From Hypsibius dujardini (Eukaryota; Tardigrada; Eutardigrada; Parachela; Hypsibiidae): 22,232 nt of DNA. The position numbers were made by a program, and so were the translations under genes. The DNA lies in assembly GCA_001579985.1 (NCBI GenBank), contig LRSR01014107.1:1-22232 (forward strand), in the 5' to 3' direction. Positions 1 through 9,544 of this stretch are shown here, in pieces. Within the stretch, counting starts at the first letter, position 1, and each line of letters starts with the position of its first letter. The notes under the pieces are model-generated. The model was not told the origin of the DNA and ran no database searches. It saw only the letters and a program-made list of their open reading frames with translations.

Positions 1-3000
1 CGGTTCACCATCAACGCTGCCACGGGTGACGTCAGTGTGTCTACCGGTCTACAAAGACGGACACCCAGGTCTGCCGTGGAGTTCCGCGTCCGGGCCACAC
101 AAACGGGCGGCTCACGTTTGGTATGACAGAATTTTAGTCTTTGTATGTAAGATTGACGGTCAAGACTCCATGTCTTGTCTTTCCTTGTCTAGTACTGTGA
201 AAGCACCGTAAGAGTGAACATACTCTCAGCCGCATTGGTGTCTGGAGGTGGATACGGTGGATACGGTTCCGGCGGATCGTACGGAGGCGGGTCCTCTGGT
301 GGCTACGGCGGAGGTGGTGGCTACGGCGGTTCATCTGGAGGGGGGTACGGTAGTTCTGGCGGTTCTTCAGGCGGAGGATATGGTGGTTCTGGAGGATCAT
401 CGGGTGGCGGTTATGGCAGCACAACTGGCTCTTCTGGAGGAGGATACGGTGGCTCCGGTGGCTCGACGGGTGGGGGCTACGGTGGAGGCTCTTCTGGTGG
501 TTCTTCCGGAGGAGGTTACGGCGGAGGAACGTCTGGAGGAGGCTACGGCGGAGGAACGTCTGGAGGAGGCTACGGCGGAGGAACGTCTGGGGGAGGCTAT
601 GGAGGTGGCTCAACTGGAGTCGTGTCCGTTGGTGGAGGTGGCTACGGTGGTGGAACTTCGGGCGGTTCGTCCGGTGGCGGCTACGGAGGTGGCGGGTCTT
701 CAGGTGGAGGCTATGGAGGAGGAAGTGGTCCGACAGGTGTCATTCCCGGTGGCAGTGGATACGGTGGAGGAGGCCCTACTGGCGGCGGAGGAGGAGGAGG
801 ATACGGCAGTGGCGGTAGCACTCCTAGCGGAGGTGGTGGATACGGAGGAGGCTCTTCTGGTGGCATGGTCGGAGGAAGCACTGGAGGTGGTGGAGGGTAT
901 GGTGGCGGTGGAAGTCAACCTGTGGTTTCCACCGGTGGTGGTTATGGAGGTGGCGGCTCGTCCGGTGGCGGTGGCGGTGGTTATGGCGGTGGAACTGGTG
1001 GCGGAGGTGGCGGTGGAGTCAGCTACGGCGGTGGTGGTGGTCCCTCCGGAGGATACGGAGGAGTCATTATTTCCGCACCGGCTGCTTCTTATTCGCAACC
1101 TGTTCCCTCTATCAGCACAGGATATGGTGGTGGTGGTGGTAGTGGTGCTGGTGGATACGGTGGTGCTGGCCGAGACATTTCTGTCGGCGGGAGCGGCGGC
1201 TATTCAGCACCTGTTAGCCCAACCCTGCCCATCATCCAAGCCCCCATCCCTCAACAACCTCAGTCCTATCAAGCACCATCTGGGCAGATAATTCAGGCAC
1301 CACAACCGCAGACGTATCAACCGCCTTCCCAACCGATTGTCCAGGTTGCTCCACAGCCGGTATTTCAACCTCAGCCTGGCGGTGCCGGGGTTTTCAATCT
1401 CCCTGCACCTGGCCCGATTGGGCCCCAGCCCCAAACTTACTCACCGCCCTCCCAACCGATTGTCCAGGTTGCTCCACAGCCGGTATTTCAACCTCAGCCT
1501 GGCGGTGCCGGGGTTTTCAATCTCCCTGCACCTGGTCCGATTGGGCCCCAGCCCCAAACTTACTCACCGCCTTCCCAACCGCCAATCCTGGCCCCAGCAC
1601 CCCAACCGCAGTTTCAACCCCAACCACAACCCCAAGTGCAACCCCAACTACAACCCCAAGTTCAACCTCAGCCTCAGCCTCAGCCTCAGCCCTCATGCTC
1701 GTTGGCTCAGTTTTCACAAGCCACCTACACGTTCCAAGTGTCGAGCTGCCAGGCGGGTGCAAATGTGGGCTCGGTCAGCGCTACGGGCCAAGGTCAGGTC
1801 ACATACGGTATACAAGGCAGTCCGGCGTACACCGTCAACCCGCAGACTGGATCCATCACAACGGCGGCTCAACTCAGTGGAAGTAATCCCAATCAGATCA
1901 CCGTTACAGCGACCACCAGCTGCGGTGTGGCTTCCGCACTCATCTTCATCACCCCGAACTGCGGTCAAACTCAAGGTCCAGCTCCACAAGCCTGCACACA
2001 GCCGCAGTTTTCTCAGCAGTTCTACAACTTTTTCCTCTCTTCCTGTTCACAAGGAACGTCGGTTGGCTCGGTGCAGGCTTCGGGGGCGACCTCCTACTCT
2101 GTACAAGGCTCCAATTCTTTCACAGTCAACTCAAACGGCCAGATCACCGTCTCAAACGGGTTCTCCGGAGGAACAACCACTCTGACTGTGCTGGCCAATA
2201 GCAATTGTGGCAGTGCGACGGCCACCGTAACGGTCAATGCAAATTGTCAGCAGACGGCAGCACCGCAGACCGTCTCTCCATCCTGCAACCCTCCGTCGTT
2301 CCAGCAGTCTTCATACAATCTGTTTATCTATTCGTGTGCCTCGGGCTCACAAGTGGGAAGCGTAACGGCTACGTCATCCTCCGGATCGGTCTCCTACTCC
2401 CTGCAAGGGTCCAGTTTCTTCACCATCAACCCGAATTCCGGCCAAATTCAAACGAGCAACCAACTCCCGAGCAGCGGATATCAGTCCTTCACGGTCAACG
2501 CCAACAGCAACTGTGGCAGCAGCTCGACGACAGTCACAGTGACGGCCTACTGTCAGTCCAGCACGACCATTCCGACTCCGGCGCCGCAACCGCAATTTCA
2601 GCCCCAGCCCCAACCGTCCTTTCAACCGCAACCGCAACCGCAACCGCAATTTCAAACCTGTTCTCCGCAGTTTCAACAATCAGCCTACACCTTCTCACTG
2701 TCGTCGTGCACGCCCGAAACCTTTGTCGGTTTCGTTTCTGCCACGCCCTGTCAAAGCGGTACCCTCTCCTACTCCATTCAGGGTTCGTCCATGTTTAGCA
2801 TCAATCCACAGTCCGGGCAGATCCAAGTCTCCGGATCTCTACCACTGTTCGGTACGCAGTCATTCAGCGTGACGGCTTCCAGTGGCTCATCCGTCACCAC
2901 GACCTTCGTAACGGTGACGCTCAGCTGTGCATCCTCACCCAACGGCCCTTTCCAACAGCCTCAACGACAGCCGCAACCTCCGGCTCAACTATCAGGCTAC

Positions 3001-3888
3001 GGACGAACTCAGCTGCCTTCACAGGCAACCTTCTCGGGAATTGTGTCCGCGCCATCCGTCCAGTCATATTACCAACCTCCAGTTGGCCCGCCTATCGGGC
3101 TCACAAGTGAATATGCTGTATCCCCATCGCAATCCCTCTTCTCAAACCCTCAAACCCCATTCATCTCGCCGAGAGAACTTATGTCGCAGGCCTATGCGTC
3201 GCCCAGCGTGGCTGCTTCATACTCTTCTCCGGTTGCGTCCTATGCGCCCGCGCCCGCTCCAGCACCTTCGGGATATGCGGCGCCGGGCATCGCTGCGTCA
3301 TACTCCTCGCCAGCAGTGTCTTATGCACCCGCACCGGCTCCGGCCCCTCCGGCCTATGCGGCGCCCATCATCGCTGCGCCATATTCTGCCCCAGCACCGG
3401 CTCCGGCCTATGCAGCACCCAGCATCGCTGCTCCATATTCTGCCCCAGCACCGGCTCCGGTCCCTTCAGCCTATGCAGCACCGGGCATCGCTGCGCCATA
3501 TTCTGCCCCAGCACCAGCTCCGGCCCCTTCGGCCTATGCCGCACCGGGCATCGCTGCACCATCGTACATGGCCCCGTCAGCTTCATATTCGCAACCTGCT
3601 CCGTCCATGTCGAGACCGTCAGCCTATGCCGCACCGGGCATCGCTGCACCATCGTACATAGCCCCGTCAGCTTCATATTCGCAACCTGCTCCGTCCATGT
3701 CGAGACCGTCGGCATACTCCGGCGGTACACCAATTCTCTACGCACCAGCACCCGCCCCTTCAAGCTATGGTAGCTCTTCGGGATCTGGGGGGTATGGTTC
3801 ACCGACGGCCTCGTACAGTGCACCGATGGCAGCTTACGCCGTGGCTCCGGCTTCCTACGGGGTGAGTTACACAACTGCACACTGCTGA
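1..3888 (+). CDS. Gly/Tyr-rich, cadherin-like repeat secreted structural protein (5' partial)
   Basis: Exon 1-120 is read in frame from base 1 and encodes the end of a cadherin-like domain (RFTINAATGDVSV). Intron 121-192 (gtatga...tag) is phase 0. Exon 193-3888 begins YCESTVRVN, matching the same junction at 5456-5517 and 6718-6793 in the downstream unit, which confirms the splice. The visible protein is about 1,271 residues: Gly/Tyr-rich (about 235-1210), Pro/Gln-rich (1220-1690), four Cys-bracketed cadherin-like domains (1690-2935), a linker, then an Ala/Pro/Tyr-rich tail (3190-3760). No transmembrane segment is visible. The composition resembles cuticle, adhesive or other extracellular matrix proteins; function is inferred from composition only. 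The 5' end and any signal peptide lie outside the window. The stop TGA at 3886-3888 is used only if the GTGAGT at 3862 is not spliced; if it is, this gene fuses to the next one. Confidence 0.85.
235..1210 (+). repeat. Gly/Tyr/Ser-rich coding repeat region
   Basis: This is low-complexity coding sequence in which GGYGGG, SSGGGY and GGTSGGGY motifs recur. At 522-602 a 27-bp unit (nine residues of the GGGTSGGGY type) occurs three times, almost identically. Gly-Tyr repeats of this kind are known from cuticle, eggshell, adhesive and resilin-like proteins, where Tyr can be cross-linked or hydroxylated. That chemistry is an inference here. The skewed GGN composition creates long spurious open frames on both strands. 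Confidence 0.9.
1220..1690 (+). repeat. Pro/Gln-rich linker with a 123-bp tandem duplication
   Basis: QPQPQ and YQPPSQP motifs link the Gly-rich part to the cysteine domains. Bases 1331-1453 and 1454-1576 are direct copies of a 123-bp (41-residue) unit, and I count only two mismatches between them, both C to T. The unit includes PIVQVAPQPVFQPQPGG. It is an in-frame, recent duplication. A diverged third start (after 1577) shades into QPQPQ repeats. Confidence 0.9.
1690..2935 (+). other. Four intronless Cys-bracketed cadherin-like domains
   Basis: Approximate domains are 1690-1962, 1990-2250, 2280-2555 and 2658-2931. Each opens with Cys, a short gap, then F-x-Q-x-x-Y-x-F or similar, followed by SSC about 15 residues on. 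Each continues through VGSV, YS(I/V)QGS, F(T/S)IN-x-x-x-GQI and an ITVTA-type strand, and ends near a Cys. The order of strands follows the cadherin fold, but the acidic calcium ligands (DxD, DRE, DxNDN) are absent. The paired cysteines suggest disulfides replacing calcium rigidification, which is inference. All four lie in one exon, unlike the intron-split domains downstream. Confidence 0.75.
3190..3760 (+). repeat. Ala/Pro/Tyr-rich coding repeats, including a 90-bp unit
   Basis: Recurring YAAPGIAAP, SAPAPAP and ASYSSPV motifs resemble the AAP repeats of arthropod cuticular proteins. Bases 3541-3630 and 3631-3720 are near-identical copies of a 90-bp (30-residue) unit with only a few differences, ending in the SMSRPSAY type. 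The repeats are in frame throughout, so unit number could vary without breaking the protein. Confidence 0.88.
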
Positions 3889-3906
3889 CAATGGTTTCCG
3901 TAATAT

Positions 3907-3924
3907 TCTCTGCTCAAGCAGAGA
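3907..3924 (+). other. Perfect 8-bp stem hairpin 19 bases after a stop codon
   Basis: TCTCTGCT-CA-AGCAGAGA is an exact inverted repeat; with a realistic 4-base loop it is a 7-bp stem. It lies shortly after the TGA at 3886-3888. It does not match the histone 3' stem-loop consensus. Its function is unknown and it may be chance. Confidence 0.4.
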
Positions 3925-4172
3925 TTATTTATAAGCGTTTAGTGTGAATTGGAATGATTTGTCGAAAGTTCTTCCGCGAACGTTCGAATCGCCGACCGAG
4001 GGGTTTAGCTTTGACGACAATGTGGTCACGAGCCCAATGCCGGGTCCAGTCATTTTCACGGACTTGTGGTGGGTGTATGAGAACGAACTTTCTCGCCCAC
4101 GTCCCGTGCCGAACGCCATGAATGTGACGGACTCGTTCGATATGGCTGTCTCGCTAATACCTCAATTAGAAG

Positions 4173-4179
4173 TATAAAT
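4173..4179 (+). promoter_or_regulatory. TATA-like box TATAAAT
   Basis: It lies about 100 bases upstream of the ATG at 4276, which opens a signal-peptide-like sequence. It would place a start site near 4200-4210. It supports a separate downstream gene, but a single A/T hexamer is weak evidence. Confidence 0.35.
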
Positions 4180-4205
4180 TACAACCCGGTTAGTGAGCTG
4201 AGGAG

Positions 4206-4211
4206 AATAAA
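4206..4211 (+). terminator. AATAAA polyadenylation signal candidate
   Basis: The canonical hexamer is followed by a T/G-rich stretch (about 4222-4246), as expected of a cleavage site. It would give the gene ending at 3888 a 3' UTR of roughly 340 bases. It could also be a chance match inside an intron. Confidence 0.4.
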
Positions 4212-4275
4212 CAAGAATTTTAATGCTTGGCTGTTTTAATTGTTCTCCATCACTTTTTCTCTCGGTCGCTTAGAA

Positions 4276-7200
4276 ATGAACAAATCATTGGTGGAATTTC
4301 TCGTCGCTCTGATATCAATTAGGACTACTGCATCGGCAAAAAAAGCGAATAACATTGTACCTCCCATACGTGAACGCAGATTAAGATGAAGCGCTAAATC
4401 CAATGTATGTGTCTAAACGCTCTTTTGTCGTTACAGGGAAACACCGGAGGATTTCCTGCTTATCCGTCGGGTGAGAATTTTATCATGCAGTGTATATACA
4501 CAGAGTGAAGTGGCTGAATTGTCCAAAATAACATCGGGAACCTCTGCCGTTGATTACAGGTGGAGGTACGTCAGGTGGGTACGGTGCTCCGCAAAAAGAG
4601 AAGGCCTCATACGGAGGCGGCGGGGGTAATGTTATCACCGGTGGCTCCAGTTATGGTGGAGGTAGTATGAGCACTAGTGGAGGTTCAGGTTATGGCGGCG
4701 GAAGCACCGGCTACGGAGGTTCTAGTGGGGGAGCCGTTGGCGGTGCAGGATATGGAGGAACTAGTGGTGGCACCAGCGGAGGTTCCGGATACGGAGGCAG
4801 TACTAGTGGTGGTGGTTCAGGTTATGGTGGTGTTGTTGTTAGTGGCAGTAGTGGTGGTTCCTCATATGGTAGTGGTGGCGGTGGTGGTTCCTCATATGGT
4901 AGTGGTGGCGGTGGTGGTGGTGGTGGTTCTGGTTATGGGGGCGGCACTGTTACTCCCGGTGGGTCAGGTTACGGAGGGGTCGCCGTCACTGGGGGCTCCT
5001 CATATGGTGGCGGTGGAGGTGGCGGTAGTAGTGGTGGTTCAAGTTACGGTGGTGGTTCAGGTGGTTATGGTGGTGGGGGTAGCACCAGTGGTGGTTCCTC
5101 GTACGGGGGTGCTAGTGCTGGGGGCGGTTATGGTGTTAGTGGCGGTGGTGGTGGCTCTAGTTATTCCTCTTCCTATGGCACAGGTGGTGGTGGGTACGGA
5201 TCCGCGGTCAGTTGTGGCCAACTCTTCTACACGGCCACCGTCTTCGAATCGACGCCGCCCGGGACGGCCGTGCTCCAGCTCAACGGGACCGGGACTGGAG
5301 GATGCTACCTCAAGTGGAGTATCGTGGACAACCCTTTGGGGAAATTCGCCATTAACCAGAACAGCGGAGTGATTTCCATTGCTGGACCGTTGATTCGCAG
5401 ATTTGTCCGCTCGGCCATGGAGATTCGTGTCCGTGGAACCGACTGCTACGGATCGGTGAGTTTCTTTACTTTGTTTTATTACGTAATTTTTTAATTAGAT
5501 TTACTTTAATACTCAGAACTACTGCGAAAGCACCGTTCGAATCAACGTGTTGGCGGACGGTCCCGTCGTGACACCGCCCACCGGTCCGCCTACCACCAAT
5601 CAAGCGCCACGGTTCTCACAGTCCAGCTACTCGGTCAACCTGCCTTGCAGTGCAACAACGGGCGTCCTTGTTGGTACTGCCAGTGTAAGCAAACACTACC
5701 GTGCCAAAGAATAAACTCACGTCATTACTGGATGTTTTGCAACAACAACAGCTTTGCGCCTCATAACATTGATCCTTTTCCGGTATATGTCTCACAGGCT
5801 ACCGATCCGGACGGTCAGACCATCACCTACTCCATGTCATCAAATTCCTTTACCGTAGACCAGAACGGCAACGTCCGTACGGCAATCCCGTTCACATCGA
5901 CCACCGCATCAACGTCCTTTGTCATCCTAGCGACGGACAGCGGCGGTTTGACCGGCAGCGCAACTGTGACGGTCAACGTCGTCGGCACTTGCACCGGAGG
6001 AACAGGGAACAACTTGCCGCCGGTCTTTCAACAACCGGCGTACACTTTCACCGTGCCTTGTAACACCCAAAGTGGTTCACTCATCGGTACCGTTCCGGTA
6101 AGTCACCTATTACTCACGACTGTCACAGCAGAAGATGAAACAGATGGTTCTCTCTTTTAGGCGTTCGATCCGAATGGTTCGCCCATTACGTATTCCGTTT
6201 CCACGTCAGTTTTCAACATCGATTCAAGTGGTAACATCCGATCTTCCATACCGCTCAGTTCAACCCAAGTTTCGACCACTTTTGTGGTTGCTGCTACGGA
6301 CAGCCAAGGTTTATCTGGAACCTCAACGGTTACTGTAAGTCCAACCCGTGTTTACTCATAATACCAAACGTGATTTGGAACAGCATTGAATCGTATGAAT
6401 TTCAGGTGTCTGTTTCCAACGTCTGCACTAGTCCTAGCGGTACCGGTATCCTCTCAATCCAACAAGGCCCGACATGTCAACAGAATCTGTACACAGCGTC
6501 AGTGTTGGAAGGCACGGCTGTTGGCACGTTCGTGTTGCGGGTTAACGCGACCAGCCCCACCGGTTCGACCATCGTATGGTCCATCCCCGACGACACCCTC
6601 GGACGGTTCACGATCAACCCCACGACGGGAGACATTTCCACGGCGTCGACGCTCGGTCGGAGGCCACGTGCCGCGCTGGAGTTCCAAGTTCGCGGCACGG
6701 ACACACAGACTGGCTTGGTGAGCTATCATGTCGGAATCATTTCATGGGCGTTCTAAACTGCGCAAATAGAACATGTATTTTTTTCACATTAGTACTGCAC
6801 ATCCACGGTCCGTGTTAACATCATCGCTAATACGACAGCAAGTAGCTCGAACGCCCCACAGTTCTCGAGCGCGGTTTACTTCTTGACCATGCAGTGTGCC
6901 TCGACGGCCGGAACATTTGTCGGATTTATAGTTGTGAGTTTTAGAAAGCCAGTGTCGTTCGGTCTTTCTGTGTTCTTCTGTCTGTGTGCCTGTCTGTCTC
7001 TCTGTCTGTCTCTCTGTCTCTCTGTCTCTCTGTCTCTCTGTCTCTCTGTCTCTCTGTCTGTCTCTCTGTCTCTCTGTCTCTCTGTCTCTCTGTCTGTCTC
7101 TCTGTCTCTCTGTCTCTCTGTCTATCTCTCTGTCTCTCTGTCTCTCTGTCTCTCTGTCTGTCTCTCTGTCTGTCTCTCTGTCTGTCTGTCTCTCTGTCTG

Positions 7201-9168
7201 TCTGTCTGTCTGTTTGTCTATTTCTAATATATTGTAGCATTCGTTGCTGTCCTAGTATATTGTGTTAGTGAGCTAAAATCTTTCTTTGCAGTCTTCATCA
7301 CCGACGGGTTCTACCCTCACATACTCAATCACACCAAGCAATGAGTTCGTAATAAACTCCGCCAACGGTCAAATCACCACCGCCGTTCCAGTCACCACAG
7401 CCGGGCTGCGTATCGTTCAAGTAACGGCGACCGACTCCAACGGCCTCTCCAGTACAGCTTCTGTTCAGATCAACGTCGTCGGCACGACCTGTACCGGCAG
7501 TGGCACCACTCTCACGGTTCCCGCTCTCACCGCAACCACCACAGCATCAGCCACGACGTGCAGCGCCGCCGCTGGAACGGCTGTGGGAACCATCGTTCCG
7601 ACCGGGGGCACGGCTCCATACACTTTCACCGTTGTGTCGGGAAACTTCGCCGTAGCCTCCACCGGTGCGGTAACGACATCAACTGCTCTCGGTTCAACCA
7701 TCTCAGCCGCAGTAGTATACACAGGGACGGTTAGAGTCACTGACAGTGCGGGCAATATTGGAACGTCAACGATTACACTGACCGTGTCGGCTTGTAGTTC
7801 GACCACTTCTGGTGTCCTCCAAAACCCGACCATCAACGTGGTCAACACGCAATGCACGAACGGAGTCTTCCCGGCAGTGACCACCATAGGACAAGTTGTT
7901 GCCTCGTCTTCGGCGGGAACGGCTCCATTTACTTACTCCATTGTTGCAACCGAACCGTACGTTTCTGCAGTCAAAAAGTGTTTGAAATACATTCAAATTA
8001 TATTATATCAAATTATATTTTGCTGCATTTACTATGTCTGCACTGTCTGTGTATTTTATTTAGGCGTGTCCAATTTTTTTTGTTTTATTTCCACTGTTCA
8101 TAACTATTTAAAAATACATTATCTAATTATATCATATTTAAATACATTAATTAAATTTATTTATACTTTAATTAATTATTTATTTATATACTTGGCTTTG
8201 TATTTGGATACCTTTAATTAAATTATATTGATATAATAAATATATAAATGATATTTGTGGGTAGATAAATTTCATGTGTTAAAATTATTTGATAGGCGAT
8301 TTACCATCACACCGGCAGGCGTCATCCAGTCGGCCATTCCGTTGACCGGGGGGCAGTACACCGTGCCGGTTGTGATAACCTCAGCCACGGGAGTCGTCAC
8401 CACAGCCACCGTGACGCTCAATCTCTGTGTGGCCGCAACAACCATTCCGGTACTGACTTCGACCACCACCTGCTTGCCCAGTACTGCGACCACGACCGCT
8501 GGACAAACCGTGGGAACGGTCACCGCTACGGGTGGTTCCGGTACAGGATATACTTTCACGACCACCAGCACGTATGTACCATACAGTGACTAGCAATAAT
8601 GATAGTGAACCGGCTGTTCAAATACGTTTAGCAAAACCCTTGTTGGTTATTCTTTAAAAGCCGTAAAAAAGTCAAATAAAGCCAAATAAGTAAATTAAAT
8701 ACGAGAAATATCAAATATTATATTATTATATTAATATTACAGTGTGTAGTAAATTCTCACTGACGGAAATGTTGCGTCTTACAGACAATTCGCCGTATCG
8801 TCTACGGGAGTGATCTCATCAATCACCGCCCTCGCAGCTGGAACATACCTCGTACCGGTGACCATCACAGACAGTGCCGGGAATAAGAACACACAAATCG
8901 TAACAGCAATCATAACGACAGCCACGACCTGCACGACGGTCAATGCCTTGGACATAACGACTACAAACCTGGCGGTGGACTGCACTGCACCTTTCACCGC
9001 GGCAATACCACCTTCCGTGGTGGGAACCGTTGCCGTGACGGGCGGCACAGCACCCTACACATACGCCGTGACCGGAATAGACGGGTATGTCAATCAGACA
9101 GACAGGCAGACAGAAAAACAGAAAGACATGGAGACAGAAAGACATGGAGACAAACAAATAGACAGACA

Positions 9169-9201
<33 letters not shown>

Positions 9202-9211
9202 ACAGACAGAT

Positions 9212-9246
<35 letters not shown>

Positions 9247-9544
9247 TGGATAGACAAATAGACCTAATATTAGCTGGAGTCGCGTTCCCGGGTGGTTTCT
9301 CCAAATATACCCTCACAGTTTGTTCGTCTTTTTATTCATTAGAAATTTCCTGATTGACCCGACTACGGGTGTGATAACGGTGAACACGATCCTCGGCCAG
9401 GGAACCTATCCCTTCTCCGTGACGGTGACGGACGCCAACGGCAACACCGACACCCAGATCATCCAAATCGCCGTTTGTGGCGGTGGAGCGGTAGGTGGCG
9501 GCGGCGTTGCACCTGGAGTTCCCGGTGGTGTTGACCTTGGTTAA
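4276..9544 (+). CDS. Gly/Tyr-rich protein with about nine cadherin-like domains (tandem paralogue or continuation)
   Basis: Exons joined by phase: 4560-5455, 5517-5684, 5798-6097, 6161-6334, 6406-6717, 6793-6933 (all phase 0 junctions), then 7292-7956, 8296-8571, 8785-9084 and 9343-9544 (phase 2 junctions), ending at TAA 9542-9544. The 5' end is uncertain. ATG 4276 opens a signal-peptide-like segment (MNKS, hydrophobic core, ASA-KK). It joins 4560 in frame from donor 4370 (GTGAAC), or via a 34-bp exon 4437-4470 from a weak donor at 4357. Alternatively exon 4437 is spliced from 3861. The protein is about 1,180 residues: Gly/Tyr-rich region, then cadherin-like repeats. Repeats 2 and 3 keep traces of calcium motifs (ATDPDG, ATDSGG, a degenerate linker NQAPRF); the others have largely lost them. 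The C-terminus is glycine-rich with no transmembrane helix or cytoplasmic tail, so it is not a classical cadherin. A secreted matrix or cuticle role is inferred. Confidence 0.82.
4437..4470 (+). other. 34-bp candidate exon joining the two large units
   Basis: It is bounded by ttacag and GTGAGA. It enters in phase 0 and leaves in phase 1, encoding GNTGGFPAYPS plus the first base of a Gly codon that is completed at 4560. The frame fits both a donor at 3861 and the weaker donor at 4357, so it may be constitutive or alternative. Confidence 0.6.
4562..5205 (+). repeat. Second Gly/Tyr/Ser-rich coding region
   Basis: It begins GGGTSGGYGAPQKEKASYGG, partly resilin-like (SGGYGAPQ), then GGSSYGSGGGGG and GGSGYGG motifs, with a short near-exact repeat around 4852-4920. 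It mirrors the Gly-rich part of the upstream unit. At about 5206 it passes into the first cadherin-like domain (SCGQLFYTATVFES). Confidence 0.88.
6977..7218 (+). repeat. (TCTG/TCTC)n microsatellite in an intron
   Basis: About 240 bases of CTGTCTCT and TCTG repeats occupy most of the 358-bp intron 6934-7291. Neighbouring introns are 60-115 bp, so this tract accounts for the expansion. Open frames in it are artefacts. Confidence 0.95.
7957..8295 (+). other. Very A/T-rich intron
   Basis: The donor is GTACGT at 7957 and the acceptor ends at 8295 (gatag), phase 2. The interior, about 7980-8290, is dominated by TTTAATTA and ATTTATT runs, in sharp contrast with the GC-rich exons. No gene is seen. 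Confidence 0.8.
9095..9247 (+). repeat. (CAGA)n microsatellite in an intron
   Basis: This imperfect CAGA tract is the reverse complement of the TCTG motif at 6977 and 20456. It fills most of the 258-bp intron 9085-9342. Confidence 0.95.

Larger units (their letters stand above)
3862..4275. other. Ambiguous spacer: intron or 3' UTR plus promoter
   Basis: The segment starts with a strong donor (GGG then GTGAGT at 3862), but 27 bases later the same frame reaches TGA (3886-3888). It then contains a small perfect hairpin, a TATA-like box, an AATAAA and finally a candidate start codon. An open stretch at 3944-4177 matches no family I recognise and has an overlapping open frame on the other strand, so I do not call it a gene. 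Confidence 0.6.
5206..9481 (+). other. Array of about nine cadherin-like domains split by introns
   Basis: The repeats, by their start in the translated exons, begin near 5206, 5590, 6010, 6463, 6853, 7515, 7810, 8446 and 8940. The signature is a short strand, VGT(V/A), Y(S/T)(V/I), F-x-(I/V)-x-x-x-G-x-(I/V), then V-x-A/V-TD-(S/A)-x-G and a V-x-V-x-V strand. Repeats 1 and 4 are a distinct subtype (WSI-DD/N-LG-F-IN, RGTD, YC-S-TVRVN) shared with bases 1-216. Later repeats are very Thr-rich, which could allow O-glycosylation. Confidence 0.75.

Noticed and set aside
134-1098. Open frames on the minus strand and in the second + frame across the Gly-rich region
   Set aside because: They are by-products of the repetitive GGN codons. 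Their translations (Ser/Thr/Arg or Val/Glu-rich) have no domain, while the main frame matches the spliced cadherin-like context.
3976-3990. Possible tRNA T-arm (GTTCGAATC)
   Set aside because: No matching acceptor, D or anticodon stems can be drawn around it.
3944-4177. 77-codon open frame in the ambiguous spacer
   Set aside because: There is no recognisable domain, no ATG at its start (GTG) and an overlapping open frame on the other strand. It overlaps the TATA-like box.
6883-7268. Long Cys/Leu/Ser and Arg/Asp/Thr open frames
   Set aside because: Translations of the TCTG/TCTC microsatellite, which lies inside an intron.
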